Positions 18,220 through 27,400 of a DNA stretch of 64,000 bases are shown here, one piece after another; position 1 is the first letter of the stretch, and each line of letters opens with the position of its first letter. The translations under genes and the position numbers were made by a program. Source of the stretch: Goekera deserti (GTDB taxonomy: Bacteria; Actinomycetota; Actinomycetes; Mycobacteriales; Geodermatophilaceae); NCBI RefSeq assembly GCF_010685995.1, contig NZ_JAAGWK010000022.1, positions 1-64,000 of the forward strand, read 5' to 3'. Under the pieces are notes generated by a model. It was not told where the DNA came from. It did no database searches and saw only the letters and a program-made list of their open reading frames with translations.

Positions 18220-18262
18220 CCCGGCGGACCGCCGGCGTCGCGGCGTCGGATAGACAGTGCAC

Positions 18263-18796
18263 ATGACGGAGCTGACGACGGCATCGGGCACCTCATGGCT
18301 CTCCCGGGAGGAGATGGACTCCGCCCGCGAGCGCCTGCCCATCCTCTACGTGGACGCGGTGCCGGTGCGGGTCGACGACCACGGCACGGTGTCGGCGATC
18401 GGGCTGCTGCTGCGGGTCGGCGGGGACGGGCAGATCAAGCGGTCGCTGGTCAGCGGGCGGGTGCTCTACCACGAGCGGGTGCGGGCGGCGCTGCTGCGGC
18501 ACCTGGAGAAGGACCTCGGCCCGCTGGCGCTGCCCCGGGTGCCGCCGGCGCCGCAGCCGTTCACCATCGCCGAGTACTTCCCGACCCCGGGCGTCACGCC
18601 GTTCCACGACCCGCGCCAGCACGCGGTGTCGCTGGCCTACGTCGTGCCGGTGGAGGGCGACTGCGCACCGCAGCAGGACGCGCTGGAGCTCACCTGGTTC
18701 TCCCCGCTGGAGGTGCGCGAGCCCACGGTGCTCGCCGAGCTGGCCAACGGGCAGAGCCACCTGCTGCTGCAGGCCCTGGCCCACCTGGGGGTCTGA
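18263..18796 (+). CDS. DUF4916 NUDIX-like hydrolase family protein
   Basis: A 177-residue protein. It begins MTELTTASGTSWLSREEMDS and has the family's ILYVDAVPVRVDDHG and AIGLLLRVGGDG strands. The NUDIX-box position reads GRVLYHERVRAALLRHLEKD; the usual REUXEE core is degenerate (RHLEKD), so diphosphohydrolase activity is uncertain. The end DALELTWFSPLEV also fits NUDIX architecture. ATG 18263 is preceded two codons earlier by an alternative GTG 18257. Confidence 0.75.
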   Translation: MTELTTASGTSWLSREEMDSARERLPILYVDAVPVRVDDHGTVSAIGLLLRVGGDGQIKRSLVSGRVLYHERVRAALLRHLEKDLGPLALPRVPPAPQPFTIAEYFPTPGVTPFHDPRQHAVSLAYVVPVEGDCAPQQDALELTWFSPLEVREPTVLAELANGQSHLLLQALAHLGV

Positions 18797-18821
18797 GCCG
18801 ACCCGGTGGCCGGGGCCCTGC

Positions 18822-18970
18822 TCAGCGGACGACGCGGAACCACATCGCGGTGGAGTGGGTCAGCTCGGTGAGCCGGGTCCGCTCGAGCTGCACCTGCTGG
18901 CCCCCGGGGTGGCTGAACAGCCGGGTGCCGTCGCCGAGCAGCACCGGCAGCACGAACAGTCGAACCGGCA
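18822..18970 (-). pseudogene. 3' remnant of a dihydrofolate reductase family (RibD C-terminal-like) gene
   Basis: Only the last 45 or so residues remain: RLFVLPVLLGDGTRLFSHPG, then ERTRLTELTHSTAMWFRVV and a stop. 'PVLLGDGTRLF' is the conserved final block of DHFR/RibD-domain family proteins. The N-terminal nucleotide-binding part is missing. The remnant joins, in a different frame, the 3' end of the truncated hepT gene near 18,965-18,975. Confidence 0.75.
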
Positions 18971-19215
18971 AGACGTACGACCTCGCGGTACGTGTCCGGC
19001 ACGATCGCTGCGGTGCTCGCGGCGATGTGGCCGCAGACCGAGACGACCAGGTCGACCGCGGCGGTGAGTGCACGCTCGGTGGCCAGGCGGACGACGACGT
19101 CGGCGCGCAGCCGGTGGCCGTCGACATCTGCGATCACCTGCAGGGCGTCGACCAGCTCCTGCAGTGCAGCCAGCCGGGCGTGCACCACACCGGTGTCCAG
19201 CCTGCGCGGCGTCAC
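18966..19215 (-). pseudogene. hepT: hepT-like toxin gene, truncated at the 3' end
   Basis: The product starts VTPRRLDTGVVHARLAALQE and continues through RLATERALTAAVDLVVSVCG and HIAASTAAIVPDTYREV, the N-terminal helices of the HepT (DUF86) HEPN toxin family, which is normally about 135-140 residues. The C-terminal half with the catalytic RNxLVHxY (R-X4-6-H) motif is absent: after about 80 residues the sequence changes into a fragment of an unrelated gene, and the frame then runs on into meaningless codons. GTG 19215 overlaps the mntA stop by four bases (GTGA), the usual MntA-HepT arrangement. Confidence 0.75.
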
Positions 19216-19619
19216 AGACCAGCCATCCGGCGAAGGTCCAGGTCGCGAAGCCATGCCGTCTCGTAGAACTCGAGCGCCGCGGCCATCTGCGTCGTCGCGA
19301 ACAAGCCGGGTCGCGCCTCGTACAGCGGTTGGGCCCCGACGAGGCCCGCGAAGCGTGCGGTGGGACCCGCGCCGTCCAGGACGAGCACGTCGACGGCATC
19401 GCTGCCGGTGAGGTCGGCGAGTGCTCCGTGCAGCGCGAGCAGGGTCCTACTGCCGTGGGGCAACGAGACGGCGACGTCGATGTCCCTGGCTAGCACGGCG
19501 TCCCGCAAGGCGCTGCCGAAGACGGTGACGAGCTCGGCTCGGCAGTCCCGTGCCAGGTCGGCCAGGCTGCCGTCATCCGCCGCAGCCGTCAGCCGGGCGA
19601 GGGCCACCGCTACGGACAC
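19212..19619 (-). CDS. mntA: MntA-type nucleotidyltransferase antitoxin
   Basis: A 135-residue minimal nucleotidyltransferase. The motif is VFGSALRDAVLARDIDVAV: the Gly-Ser followed by Asp-x-Asp, with nine rather than the usual ten residues between, and the third acidic residue in DAVDVLVLDG. In known MntA-HepT systems MntA polyAMPylates the HepT RNase and neutralises it. Here HepT is truncated, so the antitoxin is effectively an orphan. GTG 19619 start. Confidence 0.8.
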   Translation of the reverse strand: MSVAVALARLTAAADDGSLADLARDCRAELVTVFGSALRDAVLARDIDVAVSLPHGSRTLLALHGALADLTGSDAVDVLVLDGAGPTARFAGLVGAQPLYEARPGLFATTQMAAALEFYETAWLRDLDLRRMAGL

Positions 19620-19667
19620 GGACCGCAGCCTACGGTCGCCCGGCCCTCGGTGGTCGTCGCCTCGCTG

Positions 19668-20585
19668 TCAGTCGTAGGGGTCGGTGAGGACGGCTCGGGC
19701 TTGCAGGACGGTGAAGGTGGTCGGTGGTCCGTCGGTGGTGGTGGTGCCGGGGACGTCGGCGGGGGCGCCGGCGTCGACGGTGTAGGTGCCGCCCCAGGTG
19801 GTGGTGAGGGAGGCGGTGTAGGTGCCGGCGCGGTAGTCGTGGGTGACGGTCTGGTCGGGGTAGGGCGCGCCGGGGTCGGTGCTGGTGAGGTCGGTGCCGT
19901 CGCCGGTGTGCCAGGTGTAGGTGCGGGCGGTGGCGAGGATGGTGACGGTGAAGCCGCGGATGTCCACGGTGTAGGTCTGGGTGGCGGGGTCGGTGGTGTA
20001 GAAGATGACCGGGAGTCCGACGAGGGCGTTGCCGGGTGGCTGCTGCTGGGCGGTGAGCTCCGGTAGGGGGAGTTCCTGGAAGTAGCGGAACACCTCGTCG
20101 GGGGACGGTGGTGGGTTGAGGTCGGTGACGTCGATACAGCCTTGGCCGTCGCCGATCCAAGGGCCGTACGGCGTACCGGGGGCTCCGCCGTCGGGTGGCA
20201 GGGTGCCGTCGACGGGTGTGCCGTCGGCCTGGGCCAGTCGCTGGCGCTGCACGACGTAGTAGACGACGACGCGGTCGGGGACGTCCGGGCAGTCGACGAA
20301 GTCCGCCGGCGTGCACGCGCCCACCGTCTCGTCGCGGATCTGGCAGGGCGACGCCAACCGCCAGCGGTAGAGGGCCGGGCCAGGAGAGCGACTGTTGCTG
20401 GCACGGCGCATGCCGTCGCTGGCGGGCGTGACGTCTTCCGCTGAGAGGTAGATGCTGCCGCCCGTGACCCGCTTCTTGAGGCAGTCGAAATTGGGACATG
20501 GCAACTGTGGAACCGCCTGCGCCGTCGCGGGATCCGATGCTGCAAGAGCAAGCATCAACGTGGCAACGACAAGCAGCCGCCTCAT
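19668..20585 (-). CDS. Secreted PKD-like domain protein
   Basis: A 305-residue exported protein of unknown role. A signal peptide (LLVVATLMLALAASDPATAQ) precedes a Cys-containing region (LPCPNFDCLKK, CQIRDETVGACTPADFVDCP), and a C-terminal PKD-like beta-sandwich (RTYTWHTGDGTDLTSTDPG, VTHDYRAGTYTASLTTTWGG). ATG 20585 overlaps the stop of the upstream lipoprotein gene by four bases (ATGA), so the two are co-translated and probably work together at the cell surface. Confidence 0.75.
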   Translation of the reverse strand: MRRLLVVATLMLALAASDPATAQAVPQLPCPNFDCLKKRVTGGSIYLSAEDVTPASDGMRRASNSRSPGPALYRWRLASPCQIRDETVGACTPADFVDCPDVPDRVVVYYVVQRQRLAQADGTPVDGTLPPDGGAPGTPYGPWIGDGQGCIDVTDLNPPPSPDEVFRYFQELPLPELTAQQQPPGNALVGLPVIFYTTDPATQTYTVDIRGFTVTILATARTYTWHTGDGTDLTSTDPGAPYPDQTVTHDYRAGTYTASLTTTWGGTYTVDAGAPADVPGTTTTDGPPTTFTVLQARAVLTDPYD

Positions 20586-21160
20586 CCGATGTCCAGCTGC
20601 TGCATGATCCAGGTGGATCGGGCAGAGTCCCACGCGAGGATGGCGCCGCTGCTCGGGTTGTTGGAGCCTGCGTACGACATTCCGTCGATCACGTTCCCGG
20701 CGGAATCGACGATGTCCAGAGGCGCCTGGTCCACTGAGAACGCAACATCGGCAGTGGCGCCATTCACCGCCGGATCGGACATCGCGATGACCTCGGTCTC
20801 ACCGCCTCGAAGGCTCTGGCCCTGAGCCACTGCGCCGTCCATGAAGCTCATCAGTTGGTCACACGAGGTACAGCCTGCGCTGAGCGCCCGCATGTACTGC
20901 GTGTCCAACGTCTGCTGCGTGCGGCTGTAGAGCTCGATGTAGTACGTGGTGAAGGCCGCCGCGCCCTCCGGGGTCTGCTCCCGCGCTTCGGCCGGCATCG
21001 GGAAGTCGGGTGGTCCGAGGGCGGTGAGCGTGGGTGTCGCCTCGGCGGTGGTCGGTTCCGGCAGGGTCTGGCTGGCCTGCTGCTCGGTGGAGCACCCCGC
21101 CAGCAGTGCGATGCCGAGGAGCAGGGTCGCCGCTGCCCGTGCCGTGCCGCGCTGCGTCAT
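20582..21160 (-). CDS. DUF6318 family lipoprotein
   Basis: A 192-residue lipoprotein. The type II signal peptide ends in the lipobox LLAGC, so the mature N-terminal Cys is lipidated and membrane-anchored. The mature domain has the DUF6318 pattern: EGAAAFTTYYIELYSRTQQT, LSAGCTSCDQLMSFMDG and ILAWDSARSTWIMQQLDIG. Function is unknown. ATG 21160 is chosen over the longer frame because it starts the signal peptide and has a GGGAGAG site. Confidence 0.8.
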   Translation of the reverse strand: MTQRGTARAAATLLLGIALLAGCSTEQQASQTLPEPTTAEATPTLTALGPPDFPMPAEAREQTPEGAAAFTTYYIELYSRTQQTLDTQYMRALSAGCTSCDQLMSFMDGAVAQGQSLRGGETEVIAMSDPAVNGATADVAFSVDQAPLDIVDSAGNVIDGMSYAGSNNPSSGAILAWDSARSTWIMQQLDIG

Positions 21161-21325
21161 CAGGTGCTCTCCCGGTGCTCGGTCTCCGGCCAGTCCTCCG
21201 GGCAGGTTACGGACGCCGGCGCTCGGTCCGGGCCGTTCACCTGCAGGCTGTGGACTCACGCCGCCAGGTTCACCCGATCGGGCGCCCTGCCCGCACCCAC
21301 TCAGCGGAGGGCGGCGTCCGGCCGG

Positions 21326-21760
21326 TCACGGCCAGTCCGCACGGCCGAGCACGGCGACCGCGGTCCGGCCGTTCCCGACGTGCAGGCTGCAGTCGATACC
21401 GACCCCGCCCCGCAGCACCGCCTCGACCGCCGAGGACCAGGCGTGGTCGTCGGGGGAGGGACCGGCCGGACCACGCCGCTCCAGGCACATCGCCAGGTGC
21501 AGCTCGTCCGGGTCGACGTCCTCGGACTCGGCGATCATCGTGTGGAGTTCGACGAGGTGCGCGAGCGCGGCCCGGTCCGGCTCGACGGGCAGGTCCTCGA
21601 GCGGGATCAGCAGGGGTACGGCGGTGCCGTCGGCGCGCAGCCAGCTGAGGAACAGCGTGCGCCCGGACGGCGGACCGTCCAGCTGCAGCAGCCCCTTTCA
21701 GCGCGCGGCGAGCTCGGCGTCGGAGGTGACGGGGGTGGTGGGGTGCGGGAGCGTGGTCAT
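21326..21760 (-). pseudogene. Conserved actinobacterial protein interrupted by an in-frame TGA
   Basis: ATG 21760 begins MTTLPHPTTPVTSDAELAAR, then an in-frame TGA at 21700-21698, then the same frame continues KGLLQLDGPPSGRTLFLSWL, RADGTAVPLLIPLEDLPVEP and on to HVGNGRTAVAVLGRADWP and a stop at 21326. The reading is protein-like on both sides of the stop. The expected residue is probably Trp (AAR-W-x-GLL), so a TGG to TGA change is the simplest explanation. The family name is not known to me. A downstream restart at 21538 is possible. Confidence 0.65.
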
Positions 21761-21940
21761 GGTCGAGCACTCTGGCCGAGGAGGCCCGGTCCCCGCTCCG
21801 GTTGTCCACAGGCCCGGATCGACCCTCGCGCAGCTCCGGGCCGAGACGACTGTCGCCCTCGTCGAGCTGATCCGGTCTGTGGCGCGGCACCGGGCACGTT
21901 CCCGCGGGAACGTCGACGCCACGGTCGCCCGTGCCGCGGG

Positions 21941-22936
21941 TCAGCCCGTCGTCCGGCGCCCGGCCCGCGCGGCGAAGGCGTCCAGGGCGTCCAGCACCTC
22001 ACAGGACTGCCACCTGCGGTCCCGCCGTCGGCCGGTGAACTCGGTCAGCACCCCGGCCGTCACGAGCGGCTCGATCACCCGGACGGCGTTCTGCGCGGGG
22101 ATGCCCACCTCCCGGGCGATCGTGGCGGCGCCCAGCACGGGCTGCCGCACGAGCAGGTCGGCCACCCGCCAGGCGCCGGCACCGGAGCGGGCGCGCACGG
22201 CGGCGTCCCAGCCGGCCCGGATCGTGCGCAGCTCCTCGACGAGGCGCGCCGCGTTCGTGATGGCCGTGAGCGTCCCCTGCGTGAAACTGTCCACGATCGG
22301 TGTCAGGTCGCCGGCGCGGTAGGCGGTGAGGGCGGCGAAGTCCCCGTCGACGTCGGCGAGCAGGCCGGCGGAGACGGGCACGGTGACCGACCGGGTGACC
22401 CCGTGATGGCGGAGCAGGGCGTGTGCCAGTGCTCGGCCGGTGCGCCAGCGCCGGCGATGGCCGGCTCCACCTCGCGCAGCAGGGCGTCGTGCATCGCGAG
22501 GACGGAGTCGGCGGTCGGGGCGTCGGACAGCGCGAGCGCGGCCTGCATGGCGCGCACGTTCCCGACGACCGACCCGGCGTTCCGGGTGGACGGCGCGCCC
22601 AGCTCGGCGACGGCGATGGCCTTGGCGCCCGAGGTCAGCCGCTCGATCCGGGACGACGACGCGGACTCCGTGCGCAGCAGGATGGACCCGAAAGCGGCGA
22701 GGTCCGTGCCGATCCGGCTGTCGAAGCGGGCGATCTCGGCGACGGCCTCGTCCGCGGCCCGGGCGGTCGCGAGGTCCAGGGCGGGTGCAGCCGCGAGACA
22801 TCCGGGACGACGGCAGCCCGGTAGGGCCCACGTGCCGCAGCCGGACGGCGCATGGCACGACGTCGTCGGGCAGGCTGGGGCGCCAGGGCACGCCGCGGCC
22901 ACCGATCGACGGCCACACCGCGCCTTCTGCGATCAC
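21941..22936 (-). pseudogene. Fic family gene, inactivated by frameshifts and loss of the active site
   Basis: Pieces of one Fic protein are spread over three frames: VPWRPSLPDDVV (frame of 22936), then GPYRAAVVPDVSRLHP, then ALDLATARAADEAVAEIARF through LAMHDALLREVEPAIAG, then GRALAHALLRHHGVTRSVTV to the winged-helix end RVIEPLVTAGVLTEFTG. Each of the first two joins is explained by a single missing base. At the last join (about 22,440) the reading jumps from the 'AIAGxWR' region straight to 'TGRALxHALL', so the catalytic HPFxDGNGR motif and about 60 residues are gone. It cannot be an active AMP-transferase. Confidence 0.85.
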
Positions 22937-23269
22937 CGGACGAGCTCATCCGCACTTGTCCGGTGATGTGCGAAGTACGGCCGCCGGTGTCCGCACATCG
23001 GGTGGGCAGCGTGGTGCCGTGACGATCGACGGCAGCCGGACCAGGCCGCGATCCAGGCGTCGTCGACGTCGACCCGCCGCCCGGCCGGCGCCCGATGCAC
23101 TCTCAGCTCAGCGGGTCGTCACGTGCAGTCCTGTGCGAGGCGCGTCGGCCCGGCGGCACCAGCTCGGCCACCGCCGCGCACCCAGGGAGCGGTGTCAGCG
23201 GTGTGCGCATCGCACGGTCGGCGGGCCGGTCCCGTGCTCCGGGCCTGTCCGACGACGACCCGGCAGCGG
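22937..23269. other. Intergenic region between the Fic remnant and jetD
   Basis: No protein-like frame with a start signal is seen on either strand. The only structure noted is an inverted repeat with arms gatgtgcg (22965-22972) and cgcacatc (22992-22999), 19 bases apart, just upstream of the Fic remnant. It could have been that gene's operator. Confidence 0.4.
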
Positions 23270-24490
23270 TCAGGCGAGGTCCTCGAGCAGCGTCGTCAGC
23301 ACCGCCTCCTCGTGCACCGCCACACCTCGCTCGGCCATCGCCGCCTGCAGCCCGGGATCCCAGGGCGTGGCGACGGCGCTGCCGGTCAGTGTCACGCCGA
23401 CGCCGCGGTCGGGCAGGGCAGCCAGGTAGTCGGCCCGGCCGAGTCGCCACGGTGCCGCGCCGCGGGCCAGCACCCGGGCAGCGATGGCCAGTCCCGGCCA
23501 GTCGAAGTCACCGTGGTAGCGGACCCGGGCTCCCGCTGCCAGCAGGCCGTCCAGCAGCAGCGCGCCGGCGGTCGACGGGTTGCCCTGCAGGCACACCAGC
23601 GGGCCGGGTGCCCCCCGGTCGGCTGCGGCCTGCACCACCTGCGGGTTCTCGCAGACGTGCACGACGTCGTCGGCGCCGGCCCACGGGGTGGGCGCGGCAC
23701 ACAGCTCCCGCAGCGTCACGTGGGTCGGCAGCCCGAGGTCCGCCCGATCGCGCATCATGCCTGCCCACCGGTCCGCCCCGGGCGGTTGCCACCCCAGGAC
23801 GAGGACCGTCCCGGACACGTCGTCGGTGCGCACCCCGGCCAGCGACCACGACCGGGTCCGCTCGCCCGCGGTGGTGGGGGCCGGCTCGCCACGCGCCGCC
23901 GCCAGTCCCCGCAGGGCGATCACCCCGGCCCGCCGGCCGGGGTCCAGGCCGTGCGCGTCGCCGGCGACGAGGGCAGCCAGCTCCCCGAGGGTCCGTGGGG
24001 ACGGGTCCGCGAGCACCAGCGCCACGGCGCCTACCGCGATCCGAGCTGCCTCCTGGGACGACGGACCGACCAGCCCGGCTGCGCGCAGCCCCGCCGTCCA
24101 CTCCGGTGCCCACGGCTCCTCGCTCAGCCCGGCCGCCGCCAGCATCGCCGCCCAGCCGTGCTCGGCTCCCCGCCGCGCGTCGGTGGAGACCTGACGCTCG
24201 GCGACCCGGTCGCGCAGCGGACCGAGCAGCCGGGCGGTGACCTCCACCAGCCCGACCGCGGCCGGCGATGCGCGCAGTGCCGCGTCGAGGTCGGCGAGCA
24301 CCACCTGCCGCCGGCCGGGCAGCACCCGCCGGCCGAGCAGCCCGCCGAGCAGGTCCGCGGCGGTGTCGTCGAGCGCGACGGTGACCGTGCCGACCGGACG
24401 CAGCCCGGTGGCCTCCACCCGGCGCCGGACGGCGGACCACACCGGGCCCAGCGCCGGATCGGCCAGCTCCGCCCACAGTGGCTCGCTCAC
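23270..24490 (-). CDS. jetD: JetD, Wadjet type II topoisomerase-like nuclease subunit (TIGR02679)
   Basis: A 406-residue TIGR02679 protein. The N-terminal part (DUF3323 type) includes the clamp-like LGGLLGRRVLPGRRQVVLAD. The C-terminal DUF2399/Toprim domain has the acidic Toprim residues in VVHVCENPQVVQAA (Glu) and VRYHGDFDWPGLAIAARVL (Asp-x-Asp). In characterised Wadjet systems JetD cuts circular plasmid DNA after JetABC loop extrusion. GTG 24490 overlaps the jetC stop by four bases. It is the last gene of the operon; nothing co-directional follows closely. Confidence 0.92.
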   Translation of the reverse strand: MSEPLWAELADPALGPVWSAVRRRVEATGLRPVGTVTVALDDTAADLLGGLLGRRVLPGRRQVVLADLDAALRASPAAVGLVEVTARLLGPLRDRVAERQVSTDARRGAEHGWAAMLAAAGLSEEPWAPEWTAGLRAAGLVGPSSQEAARIAVGAVALVLADPSPRTLGELAALVAGDAHGLDPGRRAGVIALRGLAAARGEPAPTTAGERTRSWSLAGVRTDDVSGTVLVLGWQPPGADRWAGMMRDRADLGLPTHVTLRELCAAPTPWAGADDVVHVCENPQVVQAAADRGAPGPLVCLQGNPSTAGALLLDGLLAAGARVRYHGDFDWPGLAIAARVLARGAAPWRLGRADYLAALPDRGVGVTLTGSAVATPWDPGLQAAMAERGVAVHEEAVLTTLLEDLA

Positions 24491-27400
24491 GTGAACACGT
24501 GCCGGGTGGTGCCGTCCCAGTGCACCCGGGTGGTGATCGCCGACGTGCCCTCGGCCCGGCGCACCTCGTAGACGTCCAGCGACGGAACGCCGGGCCCGAA
24601 GCCCCACAGGGCGTGACCGGTCATCACGAAGTCCAAGTCCAGGCGCACCAGCTGGGTCATCAGCTCACCGATCGTGCGCTCGTCGACCTTCGCGAAGGCG
24701 TCGTCGAGCAGGATGAGCCGCAGCGCGCCGTCGTCGGGCAGCCCGGTGAAGAACGCGTCGGCCGCGGCGAACAGGGCCAGGTAGCTGACCACCCGGGTCT
24801 CGCCCTGGGACAGGCGGGCACGGCGGCTGATCCGACGCCGTTCCCCGGCACCGGGCCCGAGGATGAACACGTCGACGGTGTGCCAGGACCGGTGGTCCAG
24901 CGCCGCGCGCAGCGCGGTGGCGTAGCCCTGCGCGGGGTCGGTGCGCAGCTGTTCCTCCACCCGCGCCCGAAGCAGGTCGGTGAGCTCGGCGTTGGCGTCG
25001 GCCGACCGGGCCGAGGCCCGGGTCAGCACCAGCTGCTCGATCCGGGCCGCCGTCCCACCCGCGTCGTCGGCCAGCGGCCAGCGGATCTCCACCCCGATGC
25101 CGTGGCTGGTCCGGATGCCCGCCAGCCGCTCGTTCATCAGCTCCACCTGCCGGGTCGACCACAGCAGCTGCTGGCGCAGCTCGTCGGCCACCGAGCCGAG
25201 CACGAAGGTGGTGAACACCCGTTGCTCCCGCTCGGTCAGCGCGATCCGACCCAGGTCCCGCCGCCGGACGAGCTCGGCCACGGCAGCCGGGAGGGTGCGC
25301 CGTCCGGTGGCCTCGGCGATGGCGACCAGGTTGACCCCGTCGACCACCGACGTCAGCAGGTCGTAGTCGGCGGGGTCGCGCCGCTTGTCCAGCTCGCGCA
25401 GCGCCCGCTGGTAGCCGTCGAGGTCCGGCTCGGGCAGTGGATCGGGCAGCCCGGCGAGCAGCACGTCGACGAGCGGGCCGTCGACGGGCACGCTGCCCAG
25501 GCCCGCGCTCTCGGCCAACCCGGGCAGGCCCGCGAGGGAGCGCAGCGACTGCTCCGCGGTGTCGGCGGCCGCGCGGGCCGCCGAGGCGGCGTCCTCGGCG
25601 GTGCGCGCCTGCGCCTGGGCCTCGATCTGGGTCCGGTAGGTCGCCAGCCGCTGCGCCTCGGCGCCGCGCACGGCCTCGTCGGCCGCGGTGACCGCCTGCT
25701 CGGCGGCCCGCAGCTCCGCGCGTGCGGTGTCCGCGTCCAGCCCGGCGGCCAGCTCCGCGGCCGCCAGCGCGGTCGCCGCCTCGTGCCAGACGGCGCGCTC
25801 CCGCTCGGCCCCGGCCTCGGCGTTCCTCCGCTCGGCGGCGGCGGCGTCCGCGCGGGCGCCGGCAGCCGCAACACGGCCCAGGGCGCGCATCAGCTCGGCG
25901 AGGCCCGCCCCCGCAGCGGTGGCCGCGGCGACGGCCTGCCCGGCACCGTCCCGGGCCGCGGTGAGCACCGGTTCGTCGGCGGTCAGCCCGAGCCGTGCGC
26001 AGGCGTCGACGTGCCGCTGCTGGTCGGCGTCCCAGGCCACGCGCACCTCGGCCGCGGCCCGCTCGAGGCGGGAAGCGGCGTCGGACTCCCGGTCCAGTTC
26101 CCGCTCCGTGCTGCGTCGGTGGGCGAGGGCGTCGCGCACGTCCCCGCTGCGCGGCGCGGTGGCCACCAGCCGGTCGAGCCCGGCCAGGTCGTCGGCCAGG
26201 GCGGTGAGCAGGTCGTCGACCCCGGCGACGGACTCGGCGACCTCCCGCAGCTCCCGCTCGAGGGCGGCCAGCTGCTCGCTGCGGTGCCGTGCCCGAGCGG
26301 TGGAGCCGATGTGCCGGGCGTGTGGGACCGCATGCCGGCCGGTGAGCACGCCCAGCCGGAAACTGCCGTCGGGGTGCAGCCAGCAGGTGCCGGACCGGTC
26401 GTCCCAGGCGACCCGGGACAGCACCGCGGTCACCTGCTCGACGGTCACACCACTGCCCGGGTCGGGGACGAGCACCTCGGTCAGTGGGCGCCCGGCGAGA
26501 GGTCCGGCGGCGTCCACCAGCAGGTCACCCGTCCCGGCGCTGGCCGCACCGTCGGGCGTGAGGACGGCGGTCAGCAGCCCTGATCCGATCAGCGCCGCCT
26601 CCACGCCGGCCTGGTCGTCCGGCCCGGTTCCGGCCGCGAAGTCGACGACCCGCCACAGCGCGACCCCGTTCGGTGCGCCGACCCACCCGGGCCGGTCGGG
26701 CTCGGGGTCCTTCTCGGCCAGCAGGTCCGCTCGCCGGAGGGCCAGCTCGTCGGCGCGGCGCTCCAGCCCGGCGCGCTGCTGGCGCAGCTCGGTGCGCGTG
26801 GTGAGCAGGCGCTCGGTGGCACCGCGCGCTGCGTCCGCGGCTGCCCGGTCCAGACCGTCGAGGGCGGAACCGTCCACTTCCTCGTCGGGTGCGGGCTGGG
26901 CGAGCCAGCTGCCGACGGCGGTCGCGTCCCAGTCGACGCCGTCGAGGTGCAGCGTCGTCTCCGGCGTCTGGACCCACCCGAGCCAGCGGGCACGGAGATC
27001 GTCGGCCGCCGACCGGACGGTCTCCCGGGCCGCTCCGCGTCGAGCGGTGGCGTCCCGGACCCGGGCCTGCGCCTCGTCCCGCCGCTGCTCGGCGGCCCGC
27101 ACCTCGACGAGCTGCCGGGACAGCCGACGGGTCTCCGTCACCCGCAGGTCGAGCAGCTGGCGGCGCTCCGCGGCGGCCTGCCGCACGGCGCTGGCGCCGG
27201 CCTGAACCGCGACCGGGTCGACGTCGCCGAGGTCGAGGCCGGCGCGTGTGGGGCGGCGGAACGACTCAGGGTCGGCGTCCAGACGGAGGCGTACCGCGTC
27301 ACCGGCCCCAGGGACGTCGACCACCCGCGCGGGCAGCCCGGTCGGCAGCGCATCGGGCAGGCCCGCGGCCGCGCACTGCTCGGCGAGCGTGGTCAGCTGG

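Noticed and set aside
21698-21700. In-frame TGA considered as a selenocysteine codon
   Set aside because: No SECIS-like hairpin was recognised and the homologous position is best read as Trp; a nonsense mutation is simpler.
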